Shown: positions 1-7,216, numbered from the stretch's first letter. The stretch: 18,950 nucleotides of DNA from Clostridia bacterium (GCA_017414605.1 JAFQLG010000014.1:1-18950), one strand, 5' to 3'. Notes: generated from the letters alone by a model not told the origin. Made by a program: numbers and translations.

Positions 1-276
1 ATCAAGAATAAGATAGATCCGCACGAAAACGGATGGGGCCCGTACGACGTCAATCTCTTCAACCTTCCCGAGGAGGAGAAGCGCAAGCTCCAGAGCCTGC
101 CCACATCGCTTGAGGCGGCGCTTGACGCGCTTGAGGCGGATCACGACTATCTTACCGAGGGCGGCGTATTCCCCGAGATACTCATTGAGAATTTCATTGC
201 CAACAAGAGAGCAGAGTGCAGAGAGCTTTCAAAGATCCCTCACCCCGCAGAGTTTGAGAAGTACTATAATCTTTAA
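1..276 (+). CDS. glnA: Glutamine synthetase, C-terminal end (5' truncated by window)
   Basis: The reading frame is open from base 1 and ends at TAA 274-276, giving the last 91 residues. Glutamine synthetase makes glutamine from glutamate, ammonia and ATP in the cytoplasm. The visible stretch reads IDPHENGWGPYDVNLFNLP, then a Leu/Glu-rich helix (SLEAALDALEADHDYLTEGG), then a helical tail ending HPAEFEKYYNL. This is the C-terminal architecture of type I (GlnA) enzymes, where the peptide proposing the carbohydrate-like loop of the active site is followed by the LxEALxALExDxxFLxxGxVF motif. The catalytic domain lies upstream of the window, so completeness cannot be judged. It is on the opposite strand from the neighbouring AraC gene, with a hairpin between their stops, and is probably unrelated to the sugar operons. 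Confidence 0.9.
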   Translation: MKNKIDPHENGWGPYDVNLFNLPEEEKRKLQSLPTSLEAALDALEADHDYLTEGGVFPEILIENFIANKRAECRELSKIPHPAEFEKYYNL

Positions 277-289
277 TCAAAAGCAAACC

Positions 290-311
290 CCCCCGCGGCG
301 AGCCGCGGGGG
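290..311 (+). terminator. GC-rich hairpin between convergent genes
   Basis: A 9-bp stem (CCCCCGCGG at 290-298, CCGCGGGGG at 303-311) with a 4-base CGAG loop lies 13 bases after the glnA stop and 29 bases beyond the stop of the convergent AraC gene. The downstream tail on the + strand (ACAATTTTATTG) is only moderately T-rich. The other side, read on the minus strand, is also moderately T-rich (TTTGCTTTTGATT). It probably terminates both transcripts. Confidence 0.75.
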
Positions 312-340
312 ACAATTTTATTGTTGATCTTTGTGATGGG

Positions 341-1087
341 TTATCTTCTCACTATCATCTGGCGGTAAGCGGATGGGGTATAACCTGTGCGCTTTTTGAA
401 GACGCGCGAAAAGTAGTTGTAGTCGGAAAATCCCACGCGCTCGGCAACCGAGGTCAAGGCTGCGGTCTGCGCCAAAAGCAGCTTTTTGGCTTCCTCTATG
501 CGCTTGTCAATGAGAAAATCTATAATTGACCGTCCCACCTCGCGCTTGAAAACCGTATCGCAGTAAATGGGCGAAAAGTAGGTCAGGGCGGCTATGTCGT
601 CAAGAGTTATGCGCGAGGCATAGTTCTTATTTACGTGCGCTATGATGCTTCGCGTTAGGGGACTGTAATTGTGCATCTTTACTCTATCCTCGAGTAGTGC
701 CAGTGTGCAGGCGAGCAGATGACCTATTTTTTCGTCGTTGTCGGGATAATATCTGCTATTCATCTTGTCGAGCGCGGCAATGAGAAAAAGCTCCTCGCTA
801 TGCACGGCGCTCTTTATGTGCGTGGGTAAATTGATGTCGCCTTCCGTTTCAAAATTGAAGCTGACGTAGTCACACACCCTGTCGGGAATGTCGCGCGCGC
901 GCACGTGGCCTGTGGGAATGAATATTGCATCGCCGTCTTCAAGCGGCACGTGCGTGCCGTCCACGTAATAGTCAAGATGTCCACGAATTACCAAGGTAAG
1001 CTCGCAATAGGGAATGACCTGCGACACGATGGACGAGGCAAGCGAGGTCATGTTGTGTCTTGAATATATCAGTTTTAAGTCTCTCAT
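341..1087 (-). CDS. AraC-family transcriptional regulator
   Basis: A 248-residue protein with the usual two-part AraC layout. Residues about 20-90 form a cupin-like sensor domain (ending in a VSFNFE strand). Residues about 145-245 hold the two helix-turn-helix units: ITLDDIAALTYFSPIYCDTVFK (160-181) and TSVAERVGFSDYNYFSRVFKK (212-232), followed by the family signature RTGYTPSAYRQM. Such proteins bind a small ligand, usually a sugar, and activate or repress an adjacent catabolic operon. It is divergent from the five-gene sugar operon and is its likely regulator. The ATG at 1087 has no close ribosome site: the nearest good match, AGGGAG (minus strand, 1108-1113), lies 20 bases upstream, so translation may be weak. 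The ligand is unknown. Confidence 0.93.
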   Translation of the reverse strand: MRDLKLIYSRHNMTSLASSIVSQVIPYCELTLVIRGHLDYYVDGTHVPLEDGDAIFIPTGHVRARDIPDRVCDYVSFNFETEGDINLPTHIKSAVHSEELFLIAALDKMNSRYYPDNDEKIGHLLACTLALLEDRVKMHNYSPLTRSIIAHVNKNYASRITLDDIAALTYFSPIYCDTVFKREVGRSIIDFLIDKRIEEAKKLLLAQTAALTSVAERVGFSDYNYFSRVFKKRTGYTPSAYRQMIVRR

Positions 1088-1205
1088 ATTAATATTGTGC
1101 TATAAATCTCCCTAAAAGATAAGATTATACTTTTAATCTTATTAAAAAAGTGCTATAATCATAGTAGCATATAATGCTAAAAATGTCAATAGGGAGATTT
1201 ATATT
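1088..1205. promoter_or_regulatory. Divergent control region with overlapping promoters and nested inverted repeats
   Basis: Toward the AraC gene there is a promoter TTGACA (minus strand, 1184-1189), a 17-base spacer, and TACTAT (1161-1166). Toward the operon there is an extended -10, TGCTATAAT (1151-1159), with a weak -35 (TTTTAA, 1131-1136). The two -10 elements nearly touch, so polymerase probably cannot occupy both. Three perfect inverted repeats are present: TATAAATCTCCCT (1101-1113) matched by its complement at 1191-1203; ATAAGATTA-N6-TAATCTTAT (1119-1142), lying over the weak -35; and TAGCAT-ATA-ATGCTA (1165-1179), at the expected operon transcription start. The 1119-1142 repeat is the best candidate for an activator site. 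All function here is inferred from position. Confidence 0.7.
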
Positions 1206-2060
1206 ATGATTAGACTTGCGGCATTTGCGGATGAAGCGGACAAGATGGTTGAGGGTCAGATAGCTGCCCTTAAAAGAAACGGCGTAGAGTACATAGAGCT
1301 GCGCGGTCTTGACGGCAAGAATATCGCGCAGATAAGTGAGGAAGAGGCGTACAAATACGCCAAAATGTATACGGAAGGTGGCATCAAGGTGTGGTCCTTG
1401 GGCTCGCCTCTTGGCAAGGTGGACATTAACAGTGATATGGAAGCGCACAGAAATATGCTCCGTCACCTTTGCCGCTTGGCAAAGATATTTGGAACGGACA
1501 AGATAAGAATGTTCAGCTTCTACAAGGCGTTTGACTGCGAGGAGCGCGTAATGGACGAGCTTCGCGCAATGGTTGCTATCGCTGACGAGTACGGCGTAAA
1601 GCTTTGCCACGAAAACGAAAAGGAAATATTCGGCGACAAGCTCTGCCGCGTTAAGAAGATAAGAGAGAAAGTCGAGGGCTTGTATCACATTTACGACCCT
1701 GCAAACTTCCTTGAGTGCGGCGAGAAGAGCGAGGACACCTTGAACGCGCTGCACGCAGGAACGGAATATTTCCACATTAAAGACGTTATTGCCGAAACGG
1801 GCGAGCTTGTTCCCGCAGGCTACGGTGACGGAAACATCGCGCGACTTGTGTCAATGATCGGCGCGGATGAGGACAAGACCTTGACTGTTGAGCCCCACCT
1901 TGCTATCTTTGCGGGCTATTCCGATATAGACAATACGGAAATGAAAAACAAGTTCAAATTTGCAAACAATAACGAGGCGTTTGACGCGGCTGTGAATGCA
2001 ATAAAGAACGTGATTCTGTCGCAGGGCTATAAAGCGGTAGACGGAGGCTTTGCGAAATAA
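1206..2060 (+). CDS. Sugar phosphate isomerase/epimerase-type TIM barrel (1 of 3)
   Basis: A 284-residue protein of the xylose-isomerase-like / AP-endonuclease-2 TIM-barrel superfamily, whose members isomerise, epimerise, dehydrate or eliminate sugars with a divalent metal. The metal-site positions are recognisable: Glu136 or Glu138 in CHENEKEIF, Asp164 in YDPANF, His190 in FHIKD and Glu229 in VEPHL. A GYGDGNI segment follows the His strand, as is common in the family. No signal peptide is present, so it is cytoplasmic. The ATG is preceded by AGGGAGA at 1191-1197, a good ribosome site that fixes the start. First gene of the AraC-linked operon; its stop overlaps the next ATG by one base (TAATG), implying coupled translation. 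The exact reaction cannot be read from sequence. Confidence 0.88.
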   Translation: MIRLAAFADEADKMVEGQIAALKRNGVEYIELRGLDGKNIAQISEEEAYKYAKMYTEGGIKVWSLGSPLGKVDINSDMEAHRNMLRHLCRLAKIFGTDKIRMFSFYKAFDCEERVMDELRAMVAIADEYGVKLCHENEKEIFGDKLCRVKKIREKVEGLYHIYDPANFLECGEKSEDTLNALHAGTEYFHIKDVIAETGELVPAGYGDGNIARLVSMIGADEDKTLTVEPHLAIFAGYSDIDNTEMKNKFKFANNNEAFDAAVNAIKNVILSQGYKAVDGGFAK

Positions 2061-2830
2061 TGGAATTTGGACTTAATTTGTTTTCATTGCGTGGCCTTAT
2101 CGGTGATGAAAAGGGCTTTTCGGATACGGTCGGTAAGCTGAAGGCTATGGGTTACTCGTATCTTCAGTATTCGGGTGGCCCGTACGATGCTGATATGATC
2201 GCCCGCGTGAGCCGTGAGCACGGAATGCCCGTTGTGCTGACACACGTTCCTATGAACCGAATAATTGAGGACACCGATGCTCTTATGGAGGAGCACGCGC
2301 GCTTTGGCTGCAAAAACATAGGTCTTGGCGCAATGGACCTGACAAAGCTTAACGATAAAGAAGCCATTTACGAAATGGTGGCAAAGCTTGAGATCGCTGC
2401 CAAGAAAATGAGCGAGAACGGATTTAAGTTCTTTTATCACAACCATCATTTTGAATTTCTTAAGCATGACGGACAAACGATATTTGACTACATGGTCGAA
2501 AATGCTCCGCACGTAAGCTTTACGCTTGACACCTTCTGGGTGCAGTACGGAGGCGCGAGCATTGCCGATACGGTTGAGCGTCTTTCGGGAAGAATAGAGT
2601 GTGTGCATCTTAAGGACTACAAGCTGTTCCCGAACAAAGATGCCTGGTTGTTCTTGGAGCCTCGCTTTGCTCCCGTGGGTGACGGAAACATTGATTTTAA
2701 GTCGCTCATTCCCAAAATGCAGGCGGCGGGAGCAAAATATTTCCTCGTAGAACAGGATAACGCAACCGACCTTGAGGACCCACTCGGTCAGGTTGAACGC
2801 AGCATAAAATATCTAAAAGGAGAGTTTTAA
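2060..2830 (+). CDS. Sugar phosphate isomerase/epimerase-type TIM barrel (2 of 3)
   Basis: A 256-residue member of the same TIM-barrel superfamily but of a different subfamily from its neighbours. It has FYHNHHFEF with Glu132, LDTFWVQYGG with Asp157, HLKD with His183, GDGNIDF, and VEQD with Glu231. These four residues form the expected metal site. The NHxFEF and LDTFW...GG pattern is typical of IolE-like and 3-keto-sugar-processing members that commonly sit beside Gfo/Idh/MocA dehydrogenases. Cytoplasmic, no signal peptide. It starts one base inside the previous stop and is followed after 2 bases by the dehydrogenase gene, whose ribosome site (AAGGAGAG) lies within the end of this gene. An inosose dehydratase-like or keto-sugar lyase/isomerase role is plausible; the substrate is unknown. 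Confidence 0.88.
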   Translation: MEFGLNLFSLRGLIGDEKGFSDTVGKLKAMGYSYLQYSGGPYDADMIARVSREHGMPVVLTHVPMNRIIEDTDALMEEHARFGCKNIGLGAMDLTKLNDKEAIYEMVAKLEIAAKKMSENGFKFFYHNHHFEFLKHDGQTIFDYMVENAPHVSFTLDTFWVQYGGASIADTVERLSGRIECVHLKDYKLFPNKDAWLFLEPRFAPVGDGNIDFKSLIPKMQAAGAKYFLVEQDNATDLEDPLGQVERSIKYLKGEF

Positions 2831-2832
2831 TA

Positions 2833-4005
2833 ATGGAAAAGAAGGTAAGATACGGTATAATCGGAGTTGGAAATCAGGGCTCGACCTATATGCTTGCAAT
2901 GTTTGACAAGCAAAAGGCGACAGACGCGGTCGTAACCGCGGTTTGCGATATCAATCCTATAAAGACCGATTTTATAAAAGAAAAAACCACCAATAAGGAT
3001 GTTAAATATTTTGAGGACTATAAGGAGATGCTTGACAGCGGACTTTGTGACGCGGTGCTTGTTGAAACTCCCCACTATTTCCATCCCGAAATGGTTATTG
3101 AGTGCTTAAATCGCGGCATCAACGTTATCTGCGAAAAGCCCGCGGGCGTTTATACAAAGCAGGTCAAGGAAATGAATGCCGTTGCCGAGAAGTCGGGCGC
3201 GCTCTTTGGAATGATGTTCAACCAGAGAACTAATTGCGTATACAGAAAGATGCGTGAGCTTATCGCTGCGGGCGAGATCGGTGAGCTTCAGAGAGTTACC
3301 TGGATAATTACCGACTGGTACAGAACGCAGTTCTACTATGATAGCGGTAACTGGAGAGCTACGTGGGAAGGCGAAGGCGGCGGCGTGCTGTTCAATCAGT
3401 GCCCCCACCAGCTCGACCTTGTAAGCTGGGTCATCGGCAAGCTCCCCAAGGCAGTTAACGGCTTCTGCCAGTACGGCAAGTGGCACGATATAGAGGTTGA
3501 GGACGACGTAACGGCATATTTTGAGTATAAAAACGGCGCAACGGGTGTGTTCATTACCTCTACGGGCGAAACTCCCGGAACAAACCGCTTTGAAGTGTCC
3601 GGCACGCGCGGAAAGTTGCTTTGCGAGGACGACAAGCTTTATTTCTACAAAAACGATACCGATAGCCAGGAATTCGGAAGAACGTCCAAGAACGGCTTTG
3701 CAAGGCCTGCTTGTGAAAAGATCGAGGTGGAAACGGACGGTCAGAATCTCCAGCACATTGGAATTATCAACAACTTTACCGCGGCAATTCTCGGCAAGGA
3801 AGAGCTCTTTGTTAAGGGCACGGACGGTATTTCGGGCGTTGAGCTCATGAATGCAATTCAGTATTCGGGCTGGCACAACGGCGCGCGCGTTGAGCTTCCC
3901 GTTGACGAGGATAAGTACCTTGAGGAGCTGACCGCTCGTCGCAAGACCTCTCGCTTTAAGAACGTTGTAGAGCAGGCGGCGGCAAATACCGAGGGAACTT
4001 ATTAA
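2833..4005 (+). CDS. Gfo/Idh/MocA-family NAD(P)-dependent dehydrogenase (first copy)
   Basis: A 390-residue oxidoreductase. The N-terminal Rossmann fold has G11-V-G13-N-Q-G16. The family EKP motif is at Glu101-Lys102-Pro103, where Lys normally takes part in hydride transfer at a sugar hydroxyl. The C-terminal alpha/beta domain starts with the GGGVLFNQCPHQLDLVSWV segment, carrying the conserved catalytic-region His192. Members oxidise or reduce sugar or cyclitol hydroxyls (inositol dehydrogenase, 3-keto-glucoside formation, N-acetylgalactosaminidase-type chemistry). The length fits the family. AGGAG lies 9 bases before the ATG. Placement between three TIM-barrel genes suggests it creates a keto-sugar that the barrels then process, or reduces their product. 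It is clearly not a recent duplicate of the copy at 7217-8272, which differs in motif wording and length. Confidence 0.93.
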   Translation: MEKKVRYGIIGVGNQGSTYMLAMFDKQKATDAVVTAVCDINPIKTDFIKEKTTNKDVKYFEDYKEMLDSGLCDAVLVETPHYFHPEMVIECLNRGINVICEKPAGVYTKQVKEMNAVAEKSGALFGMMFNQRTNCVYRKMRELIAAGEIGELQRVTWIITDWYRTQFYYDSGNWRATWEGEGGGVLFNQCPHQLDLVSWVIGKLPKAVNGFCQYGKWHDIEVEDDVTAYFEYKNGATGVFITSTGETPGTNRFEVSGTRGKLLCEDDKLYFYKNDTDSQEFGRTSKNGFARPACEKIEVETDGQNLQHIGIINNFTAAILGKEELFVKGTDGISGVELMNAIQYSGWHNGARVELPVDEDKYLEELTARRKTSRFKNVVEQAAANTEGTY

Positions 4006-4028
4006 TTTGCAAATATAGGAGAACCGAC

Positions 4029-4799
4029 ATGAAAATAGGCGTTTGTACCGATACAGCAAGACTCGGTCTTGTAAAAAGTCTCGGATATGATTTTGCGGAA
4101 TTTAACCTTACGGTAACCTCAAAGCTTACCGACGAGGAGTTTGAGACGGCGGTTGCCGAAACGAAAAAGCAGGGAATGAGAGTTGAGACCTTCAACAACT
4201 TTGTTCCTGCGGACATAAAGCTTTCTGCCGATATTGACCTTGACACGATACGCAGCTATTCAAATGCGGCATTTGCAAGAGCCGAGAAGCTGGGCGGCGA
4301 GATCATCGTTATCGGAAGCGGCGGCGCGAGAAGAATTCCCGATGGATATGACAAAAACGTAGCGCACGACAATTTTGCCCGCGCGCTTGATACGATTGCA
4401 GACTGTGCCAAGGCGCACAATCTTAAGATAGCGATTGAGCCCCTCAATTTTCATGAGGTAAACCTCATAAATACGCTCAAGGACGCATACGAAATGTGCC
4501 GTAAGGTAGGCAGAGAGGACGTTGGATATATCGTTGACCTTTACCACTTCTACAGAAATGGCGAGGATTGGGCGGACATTACAAAATACGGCGAGGGACT
4601 TATACATACGCATCTTGCGAGAATGAATGAGGACCGCGGCGCGCCTACCATGGCTGATATTGAGGACGTTCGCAGGTTTATGACAGAGCTTGACGCGGCA
4701 GGCTACAAGGGTAGAATGAGCCTTGAATGTACCTTCCGCCCCACCTTTGAGGAGGCAATTTCAAAGTCCGCGGATATGTTTGCCGCTATGAAGAAATAA
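4029..4799 (+). CDS. Sugar phosphate isomerase/epimerase-type TIM barrel (3 of 3)
   Basis: A 256-residue TIM-barrel isomerase/epimerase-like protein. The predicted metal ligands are Glu137 in IAIEPLN, Asp170 in VDLYHF, His195 (or His193) in HTHLA and Glu233 in LECTF. The IEPLN / VDLYHF wording resembles hydroxypyruvate-isomerase-like and ketose 3-epimerase-like members rather than the LDTFW type of gene 2, so the operon carries three non-redundant barrels. No signal peptide. It starts 23 bases after the dehydrogenase stop with AGGAGA before the ATG, and is followed 12 bases later by the esterase gene. Inference: an epimerase or isomerase converting the released sugar into a form the kinases of the convergent operon can use. 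Confidence 0.87.
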   Translation: MKIGVCTDTARLGLVKSLGYDFAEFNLTVTSKLTDEEFETAVAETKKQGMRVETFNNFVPADIKLSADIDLDTIRSYSNAAFARAEKLGGEIIVIGSGGARRIPDGYDKNVAHDNFARALDTIADCAKAHNLKIAIEPLNFHEVNLINTLKDAYEMCRKVGREDVGYIVDLYHFYRNGEDWADITKYGEGLIHTHLARMNEDRGAPTMADIEDVRRFMTELDAAGYKGRMSLECTFRPTFEEAISKSADMFAAMKK

Positions 4800-4811
4800 C
4801 AGGAGAAGCAT

Positions 4812-5957
4812 ATGTCACGTTTTGATGAAAAGACTATCAAATTAAAGGAATATGAGGTTTTAGGACAGCTGCCCGATCCGTTCTTGAGGGCGGACGGAAC
4901 GAGAGTGTCCACCCCCAGTGAATTTGAGGAGCACCGCGCAGAGCTTTATCGCACGGCGGTTGAATTTCAGTACGGAAAGCAGCCCCCCGAGCCCGAATTT
5001 TTAGAGATAGAGCCTTTGTATATATCAAATGACGGAGCCAGCAGCTACCGCATAATCTCGGGCAGACGCGAGCGTCCCGTATCCTTTGTTATGAGAACTT
5101 ATCTGCCGCATGGCAAAAAAGGTTGTCCCGTTATAGTGGACGGCGACCTTTGCTTTAATTACGCGTTTGACGTAAATTGGCAAAAGGAAGCGCTTGACCG
5201 AGGAGTTGGTCTGGTGCTGTTCAACCGTTGCGAGCTTGCTCCCGATATTAAGGCGGAGGGAAGAAAGGGCCAGATGTACGAGTGCTATCCCGAGTATGAC
5301 TTCGGCGCTCTCGGTGCTTGGGCATGGGGATATTCAAGATGTGTGGACGCTATTGAAAAGCTTGGACTTTTTGATACGGACTGGATCGCTTTTTCGGGCC
5401 ACTCAAGAGGCGCTAAAACGGCGATGCTCGCGGGCGTTCTTGACAAGAGAGCCAGAATAGTCAATCCCAATGAGACCTGTCAGGGCTCTTGCTCCTGCTA
5501 CCGTATCCATATGAACGGCATAACCGAGGACGGCGGCGAGAGAAAGAGCGAAACCTTGGCTGACCTTTGGCAGCATTTTAACTTCTGGGTAGGCTCCGAA
5601 ATGGGAAATTATACCGATAGAGAAGCGGAGCTTCCGTTTGACGCGCATTATCTGAAGGCGCTTGTAGCTCCCAGAGCATTGCTCGTGGGCGAAGCGGCAA
5701 GCGACATGTGGGCGAACCCCGTTGGCTCGTGGATGACAACGCAGGCGGCAAAGGAGGTCTTCAAGCTTTACGGCAAGGAGGATAGTCTTTATTGGTATTT
5801 CCGCCCCGGCTATCACTACCACAAGCCTTACGATCTTTCAATGCTTGTATCGGTCATCAAGCACGAGAAGGACGGCGAGCCATTGCCCGACGAATTCTAC
5901 TACACGCCCTTTGACGAGCCCGAGCTTATCTACGATTGGAGTTGTCCGGAAAAGTAA
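4812..5957 (+). CDS. CE15-like alpha/beta-hydrolase (glucuronoyl-esterase/acetyl-xylan-esterase type), cytosolic
   Basis: A 381-residue alpha/beta hydrolase. The nucleophile elbow is SGHSRGAKTA with Ser198. A possible acid residue is Glu221 in VNPNETCQG, matching the place after the elbow where CE15 enzymes carry their ESG-type acid and a small-residue-rich loop. Further CE15-like segments are ELPFDAHYLKALVAPRALLVG, ASDMWANPVGSW and FRPGYHYHKPYD, supplying the catalytic His335 or His337. CE15 enzymes cut esters of 4-O-methylglucuronic acid with lignin alcohols and are normally secreted. Here there is no signal peptide, so the substrate would be an imported small ester. Three cysteines (223, 227, 229) cluster just after the acid. 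Last gene of the (+) operon, with AGGAGAAGCAT before the ATG. The alternative is a general acyl-sugar esterase. Confidence 0.75.
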   Translation: MSRFDEKTIKLKEYEVLGQLPDPFLRADGTRVSTPSEFEEHRAELYRTAVEFQYGKQPPEPEFLEIEPLYISNDGASSYRIISGRRERPVSFVMRTYLPHGKKGCPVIVDGDLCFNYAFDVNWQKEALDRGVGLVLFNRCELAPDIKAEGRKGQMYECYPEYDFGALGAWAWGYSRCVDAIEKLGLFDTDWIAFSGHSRGAKTAMLAGVLDKRARIVNPNETCQGSCSCYRIHMNGITEDGGERKSETLADLWQHFNFWVGSEMGNYTDREAELPFDAHYLKALVAPRALLVGEAASDMWANPVGSWMTTQAAKEVFKLYGKEDSLYWYFRPGYHYHKPYDLSMLVSVIKHEKDGEPLPDEFYYTPFDEPELIYDWSCPEK

Positions 5958-5970
5958 TATAATAATAGTA

Positions 5971-6007
5971 AAAACCCCTTACGGATCTTGTAAGGGGTTT
6001 TGTTTTT
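5971..6007. terminator. Bidirectional intrinsic terminator
   Basis: A perfect 12-bp stem (AAAACCCCTTAC at 5971-5982, GTAAGGGGTTTT at 5990-6001) with a 7-base loop, followed on the + strand by GTTTTTATTTTC. It starts 13 bases after the esterase stop. Because the stem begins with A and ends with T runs, it can also stop transcription of the convergent YccF gene, whose stop codon is at 6006-6008. Confidence 0.92.
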
Positions 6008-6398
6008 ATTTTCTTTTTCTGACCTTTACCGATTTGGAAACAGAGCCAAAGGGGAAAAAGGCGAGCTTCATTATCTTAAAACACTGTATTCCGCGAGGTA
6101 TGCCGATTATAGTTATACAGTTGATCGCTCCGACAATGAGATATACAAGCGCCATTTCCCAACCGCCGATCAGAGCCCAAAGAACGTTGGCGACGGGGTG
6201 CTTGCCAAAGTTTAATATAACCTCTTTGCCGTAAGGAAGCAGAGAAAGACGGGCGATCTTAAAGCATTGCATACCAAAGGGTATTCCTATAATGGTTATA
6301 CAGAGCACGACACCCCAAAGGCACCAAAGCAGAGCAAGCCATATTCCACCTAAAAGCACCCATATCACGTTAGATATAAAATCAAGTATTTTTTTCAT
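6006..6398 (-). CDS. yccF: YccF-family (DUF307) inner-membrane protein
   Basis: A small, very hydrophobic protein of about 130 residues built as a tandem repeat. NVIWVLLGGIWLALLW then ITIIGIPFGMQCFKIARL is echoed by NVLWALIGGWEMALVY then ITIIGIPRGIQCFKIMKL. This is the hallmark of the YccF family, predicted multi-span membrane proteins of unknown function. The start chosen is the ATG at 6398 because GAGGGA (minus strand, 6409-6414) sits 10 bases upstream. A longer in-frame TTG start at 6416, overlapping the preceding gene, lacks such a site. It is translationally close to the metallophosphoesterase, whose stop lies just upstream. It ends in a basic tail (KVRKRK). No obvious link to sugar metabolism. 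Confidence 0.9.
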   Translation of the reverse strand: MKKILDFISNVIWVLLGGIWLALLWCLWGVVLCITIIGIPFGMQCFKIARLSLLPYGKEVILNFGKHPVANVLWALIGGWEMALVYLIVGAINCITIIGIPRGIQCFKIMKLAFFPFGSVSKSVKVRKRK

Positions 6399-6412
6399 AG
6401 CGGTAGTTTCCC

Positions 6413-7108
6413 TCAAATATCAAATATAAAATACGCTTGCTCGCGCTCACACATGGCGGGAAGCGTTATATAATTCACTCCGTTATGCTCGGAGCGACAG
6501 CCGGGGTGAAAATGACCTTGAAAAACGGTGTTCACCTTGCCGCAGCTGTTGAAAAATTCAAATAATGAGTCGGCATTGGCAACACGGTGGCGATATTCTG
6601 CCGCGGGATCGATATTTTGGTGTATGAACAGGAAAACCTCGCCGTCAAATGCCTTGATCTTGTCCTTTAGCTCTTGCTCAAAGGGGTAAAAGGTGTCGGT
6701 CCACAGGCTGTTGCCAACCGAATAATGCTCGCCCGACGTAAAATAGTTGCCGTCCATAAAAACGAGCAGCTTGCCATCCGTCTCTATGTCGCGCGGCGGC
6801 TCTATGCCGAGAATGGAATAGAATCTATCCTCGTTAATTGAATGGGAGTCGTGGTTTCCGACAAGGCATACGGTGGGAATAGGACAAGCCTTTACGGTGG
6901 GCGCGATTTCGGCTACGCGCAAAGCCACGGTGTCCTCGGTATCCTCATTGTCGATAAGATCTCCAAGACACACGATAAGGTCACATTTTTGCTCCTCAAA
7001 ATAAGCGTAAGCCTCTTTGATCTTGCGCAACGATTGACTGTTGTATCTATTGTAGCACGTTACCTCGTGAGAGGAATAGTGCGGATCGGTAAATATTCCG
7101 AGCTTCAT
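6413..7108 (-). CDS. Calcineurin-like metallophosphoesterase
   Basis: A protein of about 231 residues with the complete dinuclear-metal phosphoesterase motif series in order: Asp8-x-His10 (FTDPHYSS), GDLID, GNHDSHS, a lone His in LFIHQN, and GHFHPG. Family members hydrolyse phosphomonoesters, phosphodiesters or nucleotides; the substrate here cannot be told. No signal peptide, so it is probably cytoplasmic. The start is set at ATG 7108, 7 bases after AAGGCGGT (7116-7123 on the minus strand). The upstream in-frame GTG at 7117 would overlap that ribosome site. First gene of a two-gene unit with yccF, with its own strong promoter at 7138-7167, so it looks like an independent housekeeping insert between the two sugar operons. 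Confidence 0.9.
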   Translation of the reverse strand: MKLGIFTDPHYSSHEVTCYNRYNSQSLRKIKEAYAYFEEQKCDLIVCLGDLIDNEDTEDTVALRVAEIAPTVKACPIPTVCLVGNHDSHSINEDRFYSILGIEPPRDIETDGKLLVFMDGNYFTSGEHYSVGNSLWTDTFYPFEQELKDKIKAFDGEVFLFIHQNIDPAAEYRHRVANADSLFEFFNSCGKVNTVFQGHFHPGCRSEHNGVNYITLPAMCEREQAYFIFDI

Positions 7109-7137
7109 ATATGTCACCGCCTTTTTGGGTTGCTTTA

Positions 7138-7167
7138 ATTATAGCACATGCCAAGAGGAGTTGTCAA
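7138..7167 (-). promoter_or_regulatory. Near-consensus sigma-A promoter for the metallophosphoesterase-yccF unit
   Basis: On the minus strand, TTGACA (7162-7167) is followed after 18 bases by TATAAT (7138-7143), with the extended -10 TG (TGCTATAAT). Both hexamers are perfect. The start codon lies about 30 bases downstream. The -35 is only 4 bases away from the terminator of the large minus-strand operon. Confidence 0.9.
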
Positions 7168-7171
7168 CATA

Positions 7172-7201
7172 AAAAGAACACGGCGGCAGCCGTGTTCTTT
7201 T
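7172..7201 (-). terminator. Intrinsic terminator of the large minus-strand operon
   Basis: A perfect 13-bp stem (AAAAGAACACGGC at 7172-7184, GCCGTGTTCTTTT at 7189-7201) with a 4-base loop. On the minus strand it is followed by a T run from bases 7175-7171. It begins 15 bases after the stop of the last operon gene. Confidence 0.92.
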
Positions 7202-7216
7202 GTGATTTATATGGGC

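Noticed and set aside
110..529. A 139-codon + strand frame spanning the glnA end and the start of the intergenic region
   Set aside because: It is out of frame with the clear glutamine synthetase C-terminus, runs through the terminator hairpin, and overlaps the AraC gene.
3106..4059. A 317-codon open frame on the - strand, opposite the first dehydrogenase
   Set aside because: It overlaps a well-supported Gfo/Idh/MocA gene in full, shows no family pattern, and no promoter or ribosome site precedes it.
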